Below the pieces are notes generated by a model. That model did no database searches, was not told the origin of the DNA, and saw only the letters and a program-made list of their open reading frames with translations. Made by a program: the position numbers and the translations under genes. 64,000 nt of DNA from UBA5066 sp046331465 (GTDB lineage: Bacteria > Acidobacteriota > Thermoanaerobaculia > UBA5066). This document shows, in pieces, positions 18,013-26,782 of this stretch; position 1 is the stretch's first letter; every line of letters begins with the position of its first letter. The DNA lies in contig JAXLQV010000001.1 of assembly GCA_046331465.1 (NCBI GenBank), positions 2,232,001-2,296,000 of the forward strand, read 5' to 3'.

Positions 18013-19311
18013 GTGCGGCGGCGCATCGGCGACATCCTGTTCGGGGGAAAGGCGGTCACCGCCGAGATGCGGGACCGCGCCCTCGACCAGCAGGTGAAGC
18101 AGCGCGGGCGGCTCTGCACGAACCTCCTCGAGCTGGGGGGCGTCCGCGAGGACCTCCTCCTCCGGGCCCTCGCGGTCCAGCACGGGGTCGCGACCTGCTC
18201 GGCCGCCGACCTCGTCGAGATCCGCCCCGACATCCTCCGGCTCGTCCCCGCCAAGCTCGCCGCGAGCCTCTTCGTGGTTCCCTTCCAGCGCCTCGGCCGG
18301 AACCTCTCGCTCGCGATGCGCGACCCGAGGGACCTCCCGGCCATCGACGAGGTCTCGTTCCTCACGGGCCTCGCCATCAGCCCGTTCGTCGCCCTCGACG
18401 TGCGGGTCCGCGGCGCCCTCGCGAAGCACTACGGGGTCGCCCTCGAGTCGCGCTACGCGGACCTCGCCGCGAGGCTGGACGCCGGCGGCGGCGTCGTCGC
18501 CGTCGCGCCCCCGAAGACCCCGAAGCCGTTCGTCCGCTCGTCCTCGCCCGGGATGCGGCCCGTCTCCGGGGAGCACCCGGGCCCGGCGCTGCGCTCGGTC
18601 GTCGCCGAGGCGGCGGTCCCCGAGGCCGCCCCGGTGCCGCCGCCGGCGCCCCCCCCGTCGCCCGACGTCGCCGAGCCTCCGGCGCCGCCCCGCCCCGCCC
18701 CGACGCCGCTCCACATCGAGCTCGAGGAGGAGGAGCAGAAGAACCTCCGGAGCGGGGTGATCGCGCCTCCCGCGCCCCAGGAGCCGACGAGCGCCGTCGG
18801 CGGCGAGGAGGTCGCGCCGATCGTCGAGCACGAGGCGCCGGCAGACCTCGTCGCGAGCCTCGCGAAGGCCGACTCGCGGGACGAGATCGCCGCCGCCGTC
18901 CTGGGCGAGGCGGGCCGCCTCCTCCGGCGCGCGGCGCTCTTCATCGCGCAGGCGGACCGCGTCATCGGGTGGGCCGCCGTCCCGGAGCCCCCGGAAGGGC
19001 TCCGCTCCTTCTCGGTCACCTTCTCCGAGCCGTCGCTCTTCGCCTCCCTCCGGAACACCGACGGCTTCTACGTCGGCCCCTGCCCCGACCTCCCCGGCAA
19101 CCGGCGGATCCTGGAGGCCCTCGGAGCCTCCTTCCCGACGGTCGTCGCGGCCGTCCCGGTGACCCTCAAGGGGAAGAGCGTCCTCTTCCTCCTCGGCGAG
19201 GCCCGGCCCGACGAGCCCCCGCCGAAGGCGATGGAGCTGAAGCGGCTCGGGGCCCTCACGGCGGTCGCCCTCGAGATCCTGCTCCTCAAGAACCGGCTTC
19301 GCAGCCTCTAG
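18013..19311 (+). CDS. Protein with MshEN/GspE N-terminal-like domain and C-terminal GAF-like domain
   Basis: Residues 1-150 (IGDILFGGKAVTAEMRDRAL, then LAVQHGVATCSAADL and LAMRDPRDLPAID) resemble the N-terminal domain of type II secretion ATPases (MshEN), which in known cases can bind cyclic-di-GMP. Residues about 160-270 are a Pro/Ala-rich linker. The last 150 residues look like a degenerate GAF domain (VAAVPVTLKGKSVLFLLGEA). The ATPase module is absent, so it cannot be a secretion motor; a signalling or adaptor role is inferred. Total length 432 residues. The start is set by the promoter-proximal GTG. Confidence 0.75.
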   Translation: MRRRIGDILFGGKAVTAEMRDRALDQQVKQRGRLCTNLLELGGVREDLLLRALAVQHGVATCSAADLVEIRPDILRLVPAKLAASLFVVPFQRLGRNLSLAMRDPRDLPAIDEVSFLTGLAISPFVALDVRVRGALAKHYGVALESRYADLAARLDAGGGVVAVAPPKTPKPFVRSSSPGMRPVSGEHPGPALRSVVAEAAVPEAAPVPPPAPPPSPDVAEPPAPPRPAPTPLHIELEEEEQKNLRSGVIAPPAPQEPTSAVGGEEVAPIVEHEAPADLVASLAKADSRDEIAAAVLGEAGRLLRRAALFIAQADRVIGWAAVPEPPEGLRSFSVTFSEPSLFASLRNTDGFYVGPCPDLPGNRRILEALGASFPTVVAAVPVTLKGKSVLFLLGEARPDEPPPKAMELKRLGALTAVALEILLLKNRLRSL

Positions 19312-19338
19312 ACCCGACTTGATTTACACTTCGCGCGA

Positions 19339-19659
19339 ATGATCAAGAACGACCTCGTGAACCGCGTGACCGACGAGACGGGCGTCCCCAGGGTCCAGGC
19401 GGCCCGGGCCGTCGAGACGATCATCGAAGCGATGCGCCGGTCCCTCGCCACGGGGGGCCGCATCGAGCTCCGCGGGTTCGGGGTCTTCCTCGTCAAGCGG
19501 CGCAAGCGCGGCATCGGCCGGAACCCGAAGCGCCCCGACGAGCAGGTCGAGATCCCGCCCGGCTTCACGATCCGCTTCAAGCCCGGGAAGGAGCTCCGCG
19601 ACCTGATGGGCGACGAGTCCGCGGCCGTCGCGGCGGCGGCCTCCCCGGAGAAGGCCTGA
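19339..19659 (+). CDS. HU/IHF family nucleoid protein
   Basis: This 106-residue protein bends and packages DNA. It has the family order: helical N-terminus MIKNDLVNRVTDETGV, GGRIELRGFGVFLVKRRKRG, then the arm RNPKRPDEQVEIPPGFTIRFKPGKELRD. The RNPKT-type motif and FKPGKELR ending are closest to IHF-beta/HU-like proteins. A 16-residue acidic/Ala tail extends beyond the usual 90-95 residues. A TACACT box lies 8 bases before the ATG with no ribosome-binding site, consistent with a leaderless transcript. Confidence 0.93.
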   Translation: MIKNDLVNRVTDETGVPRVQAARAVETIIEAMRRSLATGGRIELRGFGVFLVKRRKRGIGRNPKRPDEQVEIPPGFTIRFKPGKELRDLMGDESAAVAAAASPEKA

Positions 19660-19715
19660 GCAGCCTCCCACCTCCCCTCCCCCCGTTCCCGCCGCCTCCG
19701 CCGCCTCCCCCGCCG

Positions 19716-20777
19716 GTGGAATACCTTCCGCCGCCGGCATTCGTCCCGGCGGCCCCGCGGCGGCGCGAACGCTGGTGGCTCCACGCGCTCCTTCTCCTCG
19801 CGACGTTCGGGACGACGGCCCTCGTCGGAGCGCAGCTCGCGACGGGCTACGAGCGACGCCTAGCCGTAATCGATCCGCGCGGCGACCTCTTCCAGATCTT
19901 CCCGAGGCTCGCCATCGCCGGCCTCGTGATCACGCGGGAGAACCTACTCGCCGGCCTCGCCTACACCGTCCCGCTCCTCCTCATCCTCCTCGCGCACGAG
20001 CTCGGCCACTACCTGATGTGCAGGCGGTACGGTATCGACGCTTCCCCGCCGTACTTCCTCCCTTTCCTTCCCGTCGTGCCGCTTCCCGGAACCTTCGGCG
20101 CGTTCATCCGCGTGAGGGAGCCAATCCGCGACAAGAGAGCCCTTTTCGACATGGCCGTCGCCGGCCCGATCGCCGGCTTCCTCGTGGCCCTTCCGTTCGC
20201 CGCCTGGGGAATCTGGCACACGCGACTCAACTTCGAGCCCCTCACTCCAGGGACGGAGTATTTCGGCTATCCACTCGCCGTCACGGTGCTCCAGCTTCTC
20301 ATGACCGGCCACACCTTCACGAGCCTTCACGTTGTCGAGCACCCCACGTTCATGGCGGCCTGGTGGGGATTCGTCGTGACAGCGATCAACCTGATCCCCG
20401 CGGGACAGCTCGATGGCGGGCACACGATCTACGCGGTGTTCGGGCGCCGCCACCGCCTCTTCCGATGGCCTGTTCTCCTGGCTCTCTTCGGCCTTGGCTT
20501 TCTGTATGCGAGCTGGTGGCTCTGGGCCGCGATCGTCCTCATCCTGACGGCGCTCCGCCGCCCCGCCCTCGCGGACGAGGACATTCCTCTGGACCCGCGC
20601 CGCAAGGCGGTCGCCGCGCTCGTCCTCCTGATTCTCATCCTGAGCTTCGTTCCGGTGCCGATCCGAAGGCTAGACGACCGGCCGTTTCGTTCTCCAGGAG
20701 AACGTGGCGGGACCGTCGTTCACCAGCTCGACCTCCATCGCCGCGCCGAAGCTCCCGGTCGCCACGGGCACGCCTGA
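19716..20777 (+). CDS. Site-2 protease family (M50) membrane metalloprotease
   Basis: A 353-residue multi-spanning protein with zinc motif HELGH at residues 94-98 and the second metal-binding segment NLIPAGQLDGGH (Asp233) characteristic of M50 proteases. The N-terminus is Pro-rich and cytosolic (YLPPPAFVPAAPRRRERWW); the open frame continues upstream through more prolines, so the GTG at 19716 is not certain. Six or seven hydrophobic segments follow. The last 36 residues are read from the strand opposite dtd, overlapping it by 108 bases. Third codon positions are less GC-rich than in neighbouring genes, a possible sign of different origin. The substrate is unknown. Confidence 0.88.
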   Translation: MEYLPPPAFVPAAPRRRERWWLHALLLLATFGTTALVGAQLATGYERRLAVIDPRGDLFQIFPRLAIAGLVITRENLLAGLAYTVPLLLILLAHELGHYLMCRRYGIDASPPYFLPFLPVVPLPGTFGAFIRVREPIRDKRALFDMAVAGPIAGFLVALPFAAWGIWHTRLNFEPLTPGTEYFGYPLAVTVLQLLMTGHTFTSLHVVEHPTFMAAWWGFVVTAINLIPAGQLDGGHTIYAVFGRRHRLFRWPVLLALFGLGFLYASWWLWAAIVLILTALRRPALADEDIPLDPRRKAVAALVLLILILSFVPVPIRRLDDRPFRSPGERGGTVVHQLDLHRRAEAPGRHGHA

Positions 20778-21122
20778 GGCGCGGAGCGCGGTGAGGTAGC
20801 GGCCGAAGAGCGGCCGGGCCTCCTCGGGGCGGGCCGCCCCCTCGAAGCCGGGTCGCCTTCCGCGGGAGAGGTCGGCTCCGAGCGTGAACTGCGAGACGGC
20901 GAGGACCGAGCCGCCGACCTGCGTCACGTCGAGGTTCATCTTCCCCGCCTCGTCCTCGAAGACCCGGAGCTCGACGGTCTTCCGCGCCGCTTCGTCCATC
21001 GTCTCGGGCCCGTCTCCCGGCTCGACGCAGGCGAGGACGAGGAGGCCGCGGCCGATGTGACCGACCGTCTCGCCCCCGACGCGGACGGAGGCGCGGGAGA
21101 CGCGCTGCAGCAGGAGGATCAC
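20670..21122 (-). CDS. dtd: D-aminoacyl-tRNA deacylase
   Basis: Dtd hydrolyses D-amino acids from tRNA as a proofreading enzyme. The 150-residue protein has the two active-site motifs at the dimer interface: SQFTL in LAVSQFTLGAD, and the cross-subunit GP motif in VNDGPATFSW. Length is normal. The start is a GTG at 21122. Its 3' end is overlapped by the convergent protease gene. The divergent neighbour is ssb. Confidence 0.95.
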   Translation of the reverse strand: MILLLQRVSRASVRVGGETVGHIGRGLLVLACVEPGDGPETMDEAARKTVELRVFEDEAGKMNLDVTQVGGSVLAVSQFTLGADLSRGRRPGFEGAARPEEARPLFGRYLTALRASGVPVATGSFGAAMEVELVNDGPATFSWRTKRPVV

Positions 21123-21158
21123 GCGCCGATTCTCGCAGGCGGGCGCCGCGGGAGGCTC

Positions 21159-21167
21159 TGATATCCT
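21159..21167 (+). promoter_or_regulatory. Putative extended -10 promoter of ssb (TGA-TATCCT)
   Basis: TGA followed by TATCCT fits TGnTAnnnT. The start codon is 38 bases downstream and is preceded by a strong GGAGGAGG ribosome-binding site, so this transcript has a normal leader. Confidence 0.5.
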
Positions 21168-21205
21168 CGCGCGCCATTCGAATCGGGTACGGAGGAGGAA
21201 CGCCC

Positions 21206-21628
21206 ATGGCGGGTTCCGTGAACAAGGTCATCCTCGTCGGTCACCTCGGGGCGGACCCCGAGATGAAGGCACTCCCCTCGGGGATGCAGATGGCGAAGCT
21301 CCGGGTCGCGACGTCCGAGTCGTGGACCGACAAGGCGAGCGGCCAGAAGCAGGAAAAGACCGAGTGGCACAACGTCATCGTCTACGACAAGCTCGCCGGC
21401 ATCTGCGAGCGCTACCTCTCGAAGGGGCAGCTCGTCTACATCGAGGGATCGATCCAGACGCGCAGCTGGGACGACAAGGAGAGCGGCCAGAAGCGCTACA
21501 TGACCGAGATCAAGGCGCGCGACATGAAGATGCTCGGCGGCCGCCCCGACGGCGCGCGCGGCGCGTCCGGGCCCGCGGCGCCCGCTCCGGACGCCGAGCC
21601 CGACCCGGACGACAGCGTCCCGTTCTGA
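21206..21628 (+). CDS. ssb: Single-stranded DNA-binding protein
   Basis: SSB coats single-stranded DNA in replication and repair. The 140-residue protein has a full OB fold: SVNKVILVGHLGADPEMKAL, then TEWHNVIVYDKLAGICERYL and QLVYIEGSIQTRSW. A short Ala/Pro linker leads to the acidic tip DPDDSVPF, which recruits partner proteins. A good ribosome-binding site (GGAGG) precedes the ATG. The stop is a single base from the end of the convergent nagZ gene, leaving no room for a terminator between them. Confidence 0.96.
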   Translation: MAGSVNKVILVGHLGADPEMKALPSGMQMAKLRVATSESWTDKASGQKQEKTEWHNVIVYDKLAGICERYLSKGQLVYIEGSIQTRSWDDKESGQKRYMTEIKARDMKMLGGRPDGARGASGPAAPAPDAEPDPDDSVPF

Positions 21629-21629
21629 C

Positions 21630-22691
21630 CTAGGGGAAGCCGGTCTCGCGCGACGCGCGCGGCCGGGCCACCTCGACGAGCCACGTCTCCGCCTCGGCCC
21701 GGAGCGCGTCCCACGCCTCCGGGCCGAATCGCGTCCGGGGGTTCCCGTCGCACCGCCGGCGCAGCTCCGCGATCCGCGCGAGAGGGGCGGGCGCGCCGGC
21801 GAGGCCGAGGGCCTCGAGGAGGTCGGCGGCCTCCGTCGCCTGCGCGAGCCCCCCCGAGACGATCAGGACGTCGCATCCGGCGCGGGCGGCCCCCTCCACG
21901 CGGGCGGCGAGCGGCCGGTCGCCGAGCGCCCCCATCCCGAGGTCGTCGGAGTAGACGACGCCGTCGAACGCGAGCCGGTCGCGGAGGATCGCGTGGATCC
22001 GCGGCGAGAGCGAGGCGGGCGTCTCGTCGCCCGTGAAGCCGGGGTAGGCGGCGTGCCCGACGAGGACCCCGTCGGCGGTGCGGGCGAGCTTCGCGAAGGG
22101 CGCGACGTCGGTCACCATCAGGTCGACGTCGTGCGCGTCGACGACCGGGAGCGCGGCGTGCGAGTCGACCGGGCCGCGCCCGAGCCCCGGGAAGTGCTTG
22201 AGGCACGACGCGACGCCGGCGCGCGCGAGGCCGTGCAGGAAGACCATCCCCGCGAGGACGACGTCCTCGGCGTGGAAGCCGAAGGAGCGCCCCGCGAGGA
22301 CGACGGCTCCCGTTCCCGGCTGCGAGAGGTCGAGGACGGGGGCGAGGTCGACGTCGAAGCCGAGGAGGCGCGCCGCGCGCCCCATCAGGTAGGCGCACTC
22401 GTGAACCCGGTCGACGCCCGCCTCGGCGAGCGCCGCGGGCGCCGGGAAGGCGAGGCCGAGGAGCGGGCCGAGGCGGTCGACCGGCCCCCCCTCCTGGTCG
22501 ACGAGGAGGAGCGGCGCGGGGTCGCTCGCGGCGCGGATCTCCGCGACGAGGGCCGCCGCCTGCTCCGCCGACGCGAGGTTCTCGGGGAAGAGGATCACGC
22601 CGAAGGGACGGCGCGCGGCGAGGAACGCGCGCTCGGCCCCGGAGAGGGACGTGCCGGCGACGCCGACGACGAGGCGCGCGGCGCCGCTCAC
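21630..22691 (-). CDS. nagZ: Beta-N-acetylhexosaminidase NagZ (glycoside hydrolase family 3)
   Basis: NagZ removes N-acetylglucosamine from cell-wall fragments during peptidoglycan recycling. The 353-residue protein is a single GH3 barrel with LLVDQEGGPVDRL, the His-Asp dyad loop KHFPGLGRGPVDSH, and the nucleophile in VYSDDLGMGAL. The usual KHFPGHG has Leu in place of the second His; this variant occurs in the family. The GTG start at 22691 overlaps the mutS stop, so the two are coupled. Confidence 0.92.
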   Translation of the reverse strand: MSGAARLVVGVAGTSLSGAERAFLAARRPFGVILFPENLASAEQAAALVAEIRAASDPAPLLLVDQEGGPVDRLGPLLGLAFPAPAALAEAGVDRVHECAYLMGRAARLLGFDVDLAPVLDLSQPGTGAVVLAGRSFGFHAEDVVLAGMVFLHGLARAGVASCLKHFPGLGRGPVDSHAALPVVDAHDVDLMVTDVAPFAKLARTADGVLVGHAAYPGFTGDETPASLSPRIHAILRDRLAFDGVVYSDDLGMGALGDRPLAARVEGAARAGCDVLIVSGGLAQATEAADLLEALGLAGAPAPLARIAELRRRCDGNPRTRFGPEAWDALRAEAETWLVEVARPRASRETGFP

Positions 22692-25306
22692 CCGGCCCCC
22701 TCGAGCCGCGCGCGGAGCGAGGCGAGGACGTTGAGCGCCGCGAGCGGCGTCAGCGCGTCGAGGTCGAGCTTCCGGAGAGCGTCGATCACGACCTCCTCCT
22801 GCCCACGGAAGAGGTCGAGCTGGACCTCGGCCGGCGGGGGCGCGCCGGCGTGCTCGGCGAGGCGCGGCCGTCCGCCGACGTCGAGCTGCTGCTTCTCGAG
22901 GTTCCCGAGGATCTCCTTCGCCCGCTCCGTGACGGCGTGCGGGATCCCCGCGAGCTTGGCGACCTGGACGCCGTAGGAGCGGTCGGCGACGCCGTCGACG
23001 ACCTTCCGGAGGAAGACGACCTCCCCCTTCCACTCCTTCACCGACATCGTCCGGTTCGCGACGCCGGGACGGACGAGCGCGAGCTCGGTCAGCTCGTGGT
23101 AGTGCGTCGCGAAGAGGACGCGGCAGGGGGCGCCGGGGGCGTCGTGGAGGTGCTCGGCGATCGCCCACGCGAGCGAGAGCCCGTCGAACGTCGCGGTGCC
23201 GCGGCCGATCTCGTCGAGGACGACGAGGCTGCGGGGCGTCGCGTGCCGGAGGATGTGGGCCGTCTCGGCCATCTCGGTCAGGAACGTCGACTCGCCCCGT
23301 GCGAGGGAGTCGGACGCGCCGACGCGGGTGAAGATCCGGTCGCAGAGGCCGACGGTCGCCGCGGCCGCGGGGACGAACGAGCCCGCGTGCGCGAGGAGGA
23401 CGGCGAGCGCGTTCTGCCGGAGGTAGGTCGACTTGCCGCCCATGTTCGGCCCCGTGAGGATGACGACGCGCGCCTCCCCGCCGAGCTCGGTGTCGTTCGG
23501 GACGAACGGCTCGCGGCGGCGGATCGCCTCCACGACCGGGTGCCGCCCGTCGGTGACGGAGAGGACCGGCTCGGGGACGAGGCGCGGCCTCGACCAGCGC
23601 TCGGCGCGGGCGACGCGCGCGAAGGAGGCGAGGACGTCGAGGAGCGCGAGGCGCGCCGTGAGCGCGTTCACGGCGGCCGCCTCGGCCGTCGCGGCGGCGC
23701 AGAGCCCGCGGAAGATCTCCCCCTCCCTCTCGGCGAGATTCTCGTCGGCCGAGCGGAGCCTCTCGTCGAGCGTCACGAGCTCGGCCGTCGCGTAGCGCTC
23801 GACGGAGGCGAGCGTCTGACGCTTCAGCGCGTCCTCCGGGATCCTCGCGCGCGCCGATCCGGGTACCTCGAAGACGTGCCCGAAGACCTGGTTGAACTTC
23901 ACGCGGAGCGTCGGGATGCCGCGGCGCGCGCGCTCGTCCGCCTCGAGCGCCCCGAGGAGCGTCGCGGCGTCGCGCCGGAGCGCGCGGAGCTCGTCGACGC
24001 CGGAGTCCGCGCCGTCGCGGACGATCCCCCCTTCCTTCGACGAGACCGGGGGGTTCTCGACGAGCGTCGCGGCGAGCCGCGCGGAAAGCGCCTCCGGTAC
24101 GCCGGACGGGTAGGCCGCGCCGCCGGGAGCGAGGAGCGCGGCGGCCGCCCCGTCGAGGAGCGGGCCGACGGCCGCGGCGCGGTCGAGGCCGATGCCGAGC
24201 GCGCCGAGGTCGCGCGGGGTCGCGCTCCCGACGGCGACGCGGGCGAGGAGCCTCGGCAGGTCGGGGATCGCCGCGAGCGCCGTCCCGACGGCCTCGAGGC
24301 GGGCCGGAGCGGAGGCGAGCTCCTCGACGGCGTCGAGGCGTTCGTCGATCGCCTCGATGGAGCCGAGCGGCTGCTCGAGGACCCGGCGGAGCGCCCGGGC
24401 GCCGAACGGGGACCCGGTCCGGTCGACGACGGAGAGGAGCGTCCCCGTCCTTCCCCCGTCGCGGAGCGAACGGAAGAGCTCGAGGTGCCCCTGCGTGACG
24501 GCGTCGACGACGAGCCCCGCTCCCGCCGACTCGGTCTTCAATCCCGTCACGTGCGCGCAGTCGGCCTTCTGCGTGGAGCGCGCGTAGGCGAGGACCGCCG
24601 CGGCCGCCTCGACGAGCGGGCCCGACGGCGGCAGGCCGAAGCCGGCGAGCGTCGAGGTCCGGAAGTGCCCCTCGAGGAGGTCCGAAGCGCTCCGGCCGCG
24701 GGGCGACTCGGAGGAGAGGACCGAGAGGACCGGCGCGTCGTCGCCGAGCGGCTCGAGGAGCCGGGCGACCGCGTCCCTCTCCGAGGGGAACGCGACGATC
24801 TCCTTCGCCGGGCGGCGGGAGAGGAAGTCCGCCGGCGGCGTCCCGTCGAGGCGGATCGCCGTGAACTCCCCCGTCGAGAGGTCGAGGAAGGCGAGGGCCG
24901 GGGCGTCGCCGCCGAGGACGACCGCGGCGAGGTCGTTCGGCTGCCGCGCGTCGAGGCGGTCCGGGTCGACGAGGGTCCCCGGGGTGATGACGCGGACGAC
25001 CTTCCGGGCGACGAGCGTCTTCCCCTTCTGGGGCGCCTCGGTCTGCTCCGCGATTGCGACCTTCTTCCCGGCCGCGATGAGCCGCGCGGCGTACGACTCC
25101 AGCGCGTGGTGCGGGACCCCGCACATCGGCGCCTCGATGTCCGTGTCGCGGTGCCGGGCCGTCAGGACGAGCCCGAGGAGCGGCGCGGCGACCTCCGCGT
25201 CCTCGAAGAACATCTCGTAGAAGTCGCCGAGCCGGTAGAGGAGGAGCGCGTCCGGGACCTCCCGCTTCAGCGCCCAGTACTGCTCGAGCATCGGCGTCGT
25301 GCGCAT
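22688..25306 (-). CDS. mutS: DNA mismatch repair protein MutS
   Basis: MutS recognises mismatches and starts repair. The 872-residue protein begins TPMLEQYWALKREVPDALLLYRLGDFYEMFF, with the mismatch-contacting Phe-x-Glu in the FYEMFF segment. The C-terminal ATPase has Walker A GPNMGGKSTYLRQ (Lys625), then DEIGRGTATFDGLSLAWAI and FATHYHELTEL. Its promoter region is shared with divergent tsaB and has a symmetrical inverted repeat. No mutL is in the window. Confidence 0.97.
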   Translation of the reverse strand: MRTTPMLEQYWALKREVPDALLLYRLGDFYEMFFEDAEVAAPLLGLVLTARHRDTDIEAPMCGVPHHALESYAARLIAAGKKVAIAEQTEAPQKGKTLVARKVVRVITPGTLVDPDRLDARQPNDLAAVVLGGDAPALAFLDLSTGEFTAIRLDGTPPADFLSRRPAKEIVAFPSERDAVARLLEPLGDDAPVLSVLSSESPRGRSASDLLEGHFRTSTLAGFGLPPSGPLVEAAAAVLAYARSTQKADCAHVTGLKTESAGAGLVVDAVTQGHLELFRSLRDGGRTGTLLSVVDRTGSPFGARALRRVLEQPLGSIEAIDERLDAVEELASAPARLEAVGTALAAIPDLPRLLARVAVGSATPRDLGALGIGLDRAAAVGPLLDGAAAALLAPGGAAYPSGVPEALSARLAATLVENPPVSSKEGGIVRDGADSGVDELRALRRDAATLLGALEADERARRGIPTLRVKFNQVFGHVFEVPGSARARIPEDALKRQTLASVERYATAELVTLDERLRSADENLAEREGEIFRGLCAAATAEAAAVNALTARLALLDVLASFARVARAERWSRPRLVPEPVLSVTDGRHPVVEAIRRREPFVPNDTELGGEARVVILTGPNMGGKSTYLRQNALAVLLAHAGSFVPAAAATVGLCDRIFTRVGASDSLARGESTFLTEMAETAHILRHATPRSLVVLDEIGRGTATFDGLSLAWAIAEHLHDAPGAPCRVLFATHYHELTELALVRPGVANRTMSVKEWKGEVVFLRKVVDGVADRSYGVQVAKLAGIPHAVTERAKEILGNLEKQQLDVGGRPRLAEHAGAPPPAEVQLDLFRGQEEVVIDALRKLDLDALTPLAALNVLASLRARLEGAG

Positions 25307-25320
25307 CGGAAAGGGGGGCG

Positions 25321-25352
25321 ATGGTAGCAGGGCGCCGGCCCCCTGCTACGAT
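25321..25352. promoter_or_regulatory. Divergent mutS/tsaB promoter region with 9-bp inverted repeat
   Basis: GTAGCAGGG (25324-25332) and its exact reverse complement (25341-25349) flank an 8-base spacer. Each arm supplies an extended -10 box: TGCTACCAT for mutS on the minus strand and TGCTACGAT for tsaB on the plus strand. The two promoters would thus be mirror images about 20 bases apart. Confidence 0.55.
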
Positions 25353-25365
25353 GCCGGCCACGCCG

Positions 25366-25962
25366 ATGAGGCTCCTCGCCATCGACACGGCGACCCCGCG
25401 GCCGTCCCTCGCCGTCCTCCCCGGCGAGCCGGGGCCCTGGATCGCCGAGCTGCCGCAGCAGGGCGCGGAAGCGCTCGCCCCCGCCGTGGCCGACCTCCTG
25501 CGGCGGGCGGGGCTCGTCCCCCGCGACCTCGAGCGCGTCGCCGTCGTCGCCGGGCCGGGCTCGTTCACGGGTCTCCGCTCTTCGCTCGCGTTCGCTCGCG
25601 GGCTCGCCCGGGCGACCGGCGCGCTCCTCGTCCCGATCCCGACGTTCGAGGCCGCGAGCCGGGCGATCCCCCTGCCGCCCGACGCCGATCTCCTCCTCGA
25701 CGCCCTCCGCGGCGAGGTTCACCGGCGCCGCCGGCGGAACGGGGAGCTGGAGGCGACCGAAGCCCGGCTCGGCCGCGACGAGGCCGCGGAGGCCGCCGCC
25801 CGGGAGGGCGTCGCGCTCCTGGACCTCGGTGAGGCCCGGGTTCTCCTCGCGCCGGCGGCCGCGGCCCTCGCCCTCTCGGCTCCCGGCGGGGGCTCCGCGG
25901 AGCTCCTCTACGGCCGGCCACCGGCCGCCGAGGAGCGTTTCGGCCCGGGAGGGACCGCGTGA
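25366..25962 (+). CDS. tsaB: tRNA threonylcarbamoyladenosine synthesis protein TsaB
   Basis: TsaB is the non-catalytic partner of TsaD in making t6A at position 37 of ANN-reading tRNAs. The 198-residue protein has the ASKHA start MRLLAIDTATPRPSLAV and the conserved VAGPGSFTGLRSSLAFARGL. The C-terminal part is Ala-rich and shortened compared with longer TsaB proteins. ATG 25366 gives the canonical N-terminus; in-frame ATGs at 25321 and 25351 would add unlikely residues. Its end overlaps rimI by 4 bases, a common tsaB-rimI pairing. Confidence 0.92.
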   Translation: MRLLAIDTATPRPSLAVLPGEPGPWIAELPQQGAEALAPAVADLLRRAGLVPRDLERVAVVAGPGSFTGLRSSLAFARGLARATGALLVPIPTFEAASRAIPLPPDADLLLDALRGEVHRRRRRNGELEATEARLGRDEAAEAAAREGVALLDLGEARVLLAPAAAALALSAPGGGSAELLYGRPPAAEERFGPGGTA

Positions 25963-26435
25963 GCGCGACCCTCGAGGCGCTGACCCTCCGGGACGTCCGG
26001 GCGATGGACCTCGACGCCGTCGCCGAGCTGGAGCGGATCTCGTTCCCGGTCCCCTGGAAACGGGAGTTCTTCGCCTCGGAGGTCGGGGCGGCCTTCCGCT
26101 TCAACCGGGTCGTCCGGGCCCCCGACGGCCTCCTCGCCGGCTACGTCTTCTGCGCCTTCGCGGGGGGCGAGATCCACGTCAACAAGATCGCCGTCGACCC
26201 GGCCTGGCGCCGGAAGGGGGTCGCCCGGCTGCTGATGCAGGAGGTCCTCGACCTGGGGACCCGGATCGCGGCCGAGGAGATCTACCTCGAGGTCCGCCCG
26301 TCGAACCTCCCGGCGCGTAATTTCTACGTGACGCTGGGTTTCCGGGAGGTGGGGCGCCGCCCGCAGTACTACGCGGACGGCGAGGACGCCCTCGTCATGT
26401 CGCTCTTCCTGCCGCCGCCTCTCCCTTCGCCTTGA
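25959..26435 (+). CDS. rimI: Ribosomal protein S18-alanine N-acetyltransferase-like GNAT enzyme RimI
   Basis: A 158-residue GNAT acetyltransferase predicted to acetylate protein N-termini. The acetyl-CoA loop is VDPAWRRKGVARLLM; EIHVNKIAV, EIYLEVRPSNLPARNFYVTLGF and the GRRPQYYADGEDALVM ending are the classic RimI pattern. It starts at a GTG in a GTGA overlap with tsaB, supporting the gene pairing seen in many bacteria. Confidence 0.92.
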   Translation: MSATLEALTLRDVRAMDLDAVAELERISFPVPWKREFFASEVGAAFRFNRVVRAPDGLLAGYVFCAFAGGEIHVNKIAVDPAWRRKGVARLLMQEVLDLGTRIAAEEIYLEVRPSNLPARNFYVTLGFREVGRRPQYYADGEDALVMSLFLPPPLPSP

Positions 26436-26500
26436 CTCTCGCCCTTCGAAAAAGCGAGACTCGCCGCGGCTCTTTCGAAATCCACTTCGAGGAGGTGTTC

Positions 26501-26740
26501 ATGCCGACTCTGACCGAAGAGTTGAAGCGCGAGCTGGCCCAGACCCACGAGGAGTTCCGAAACCTCGTCCGCACCCATCACGACTTCGAGAAAAGGCTCG
26601 CCGAGCTGGCGTCCAAGACGTTCCTCTCGTCCGACGAGGAGGGCGAGGAGAAGCGTCTGAAGAAGCAGAAGCTGATGGTGAAGGACCGGATGGAGGAGAT
26701 CGCCCGTGAGCACAGGGCCCGCGTCGGAGCGTCCCATTAG
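26501..26740 (+). CDS. DUF465/YdcH-family small coiled-coil protein
   Basis: A 79-residue, highly charged, almost wholly helical protein (EEFRNLVRTHHDFEKRLAEL, then EEKRLKKQKLMVKDRMEEI). This is the DUF465 pattern; the family's role is unknown. ATG 26501 is chosen because GGAGG sits at 26491-26495, just upstream. A longer reading from 26432 would overlap rimI but lacks a ribosome-binding site and departs from the family at its N-terminus. Confidence 0.85.
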   Translation: MPTLTEELKRELAQTHEEFRNLVRTHHDFEKRLAELASKTFLSSDEEGEEKRLKKQKLMVKDRMEEIAREHRARVGASH

Positions 26741-26782
26741 GGCCGGCTCGCGCTCGACAGGTACGGTCCCGTCGACACGGCC

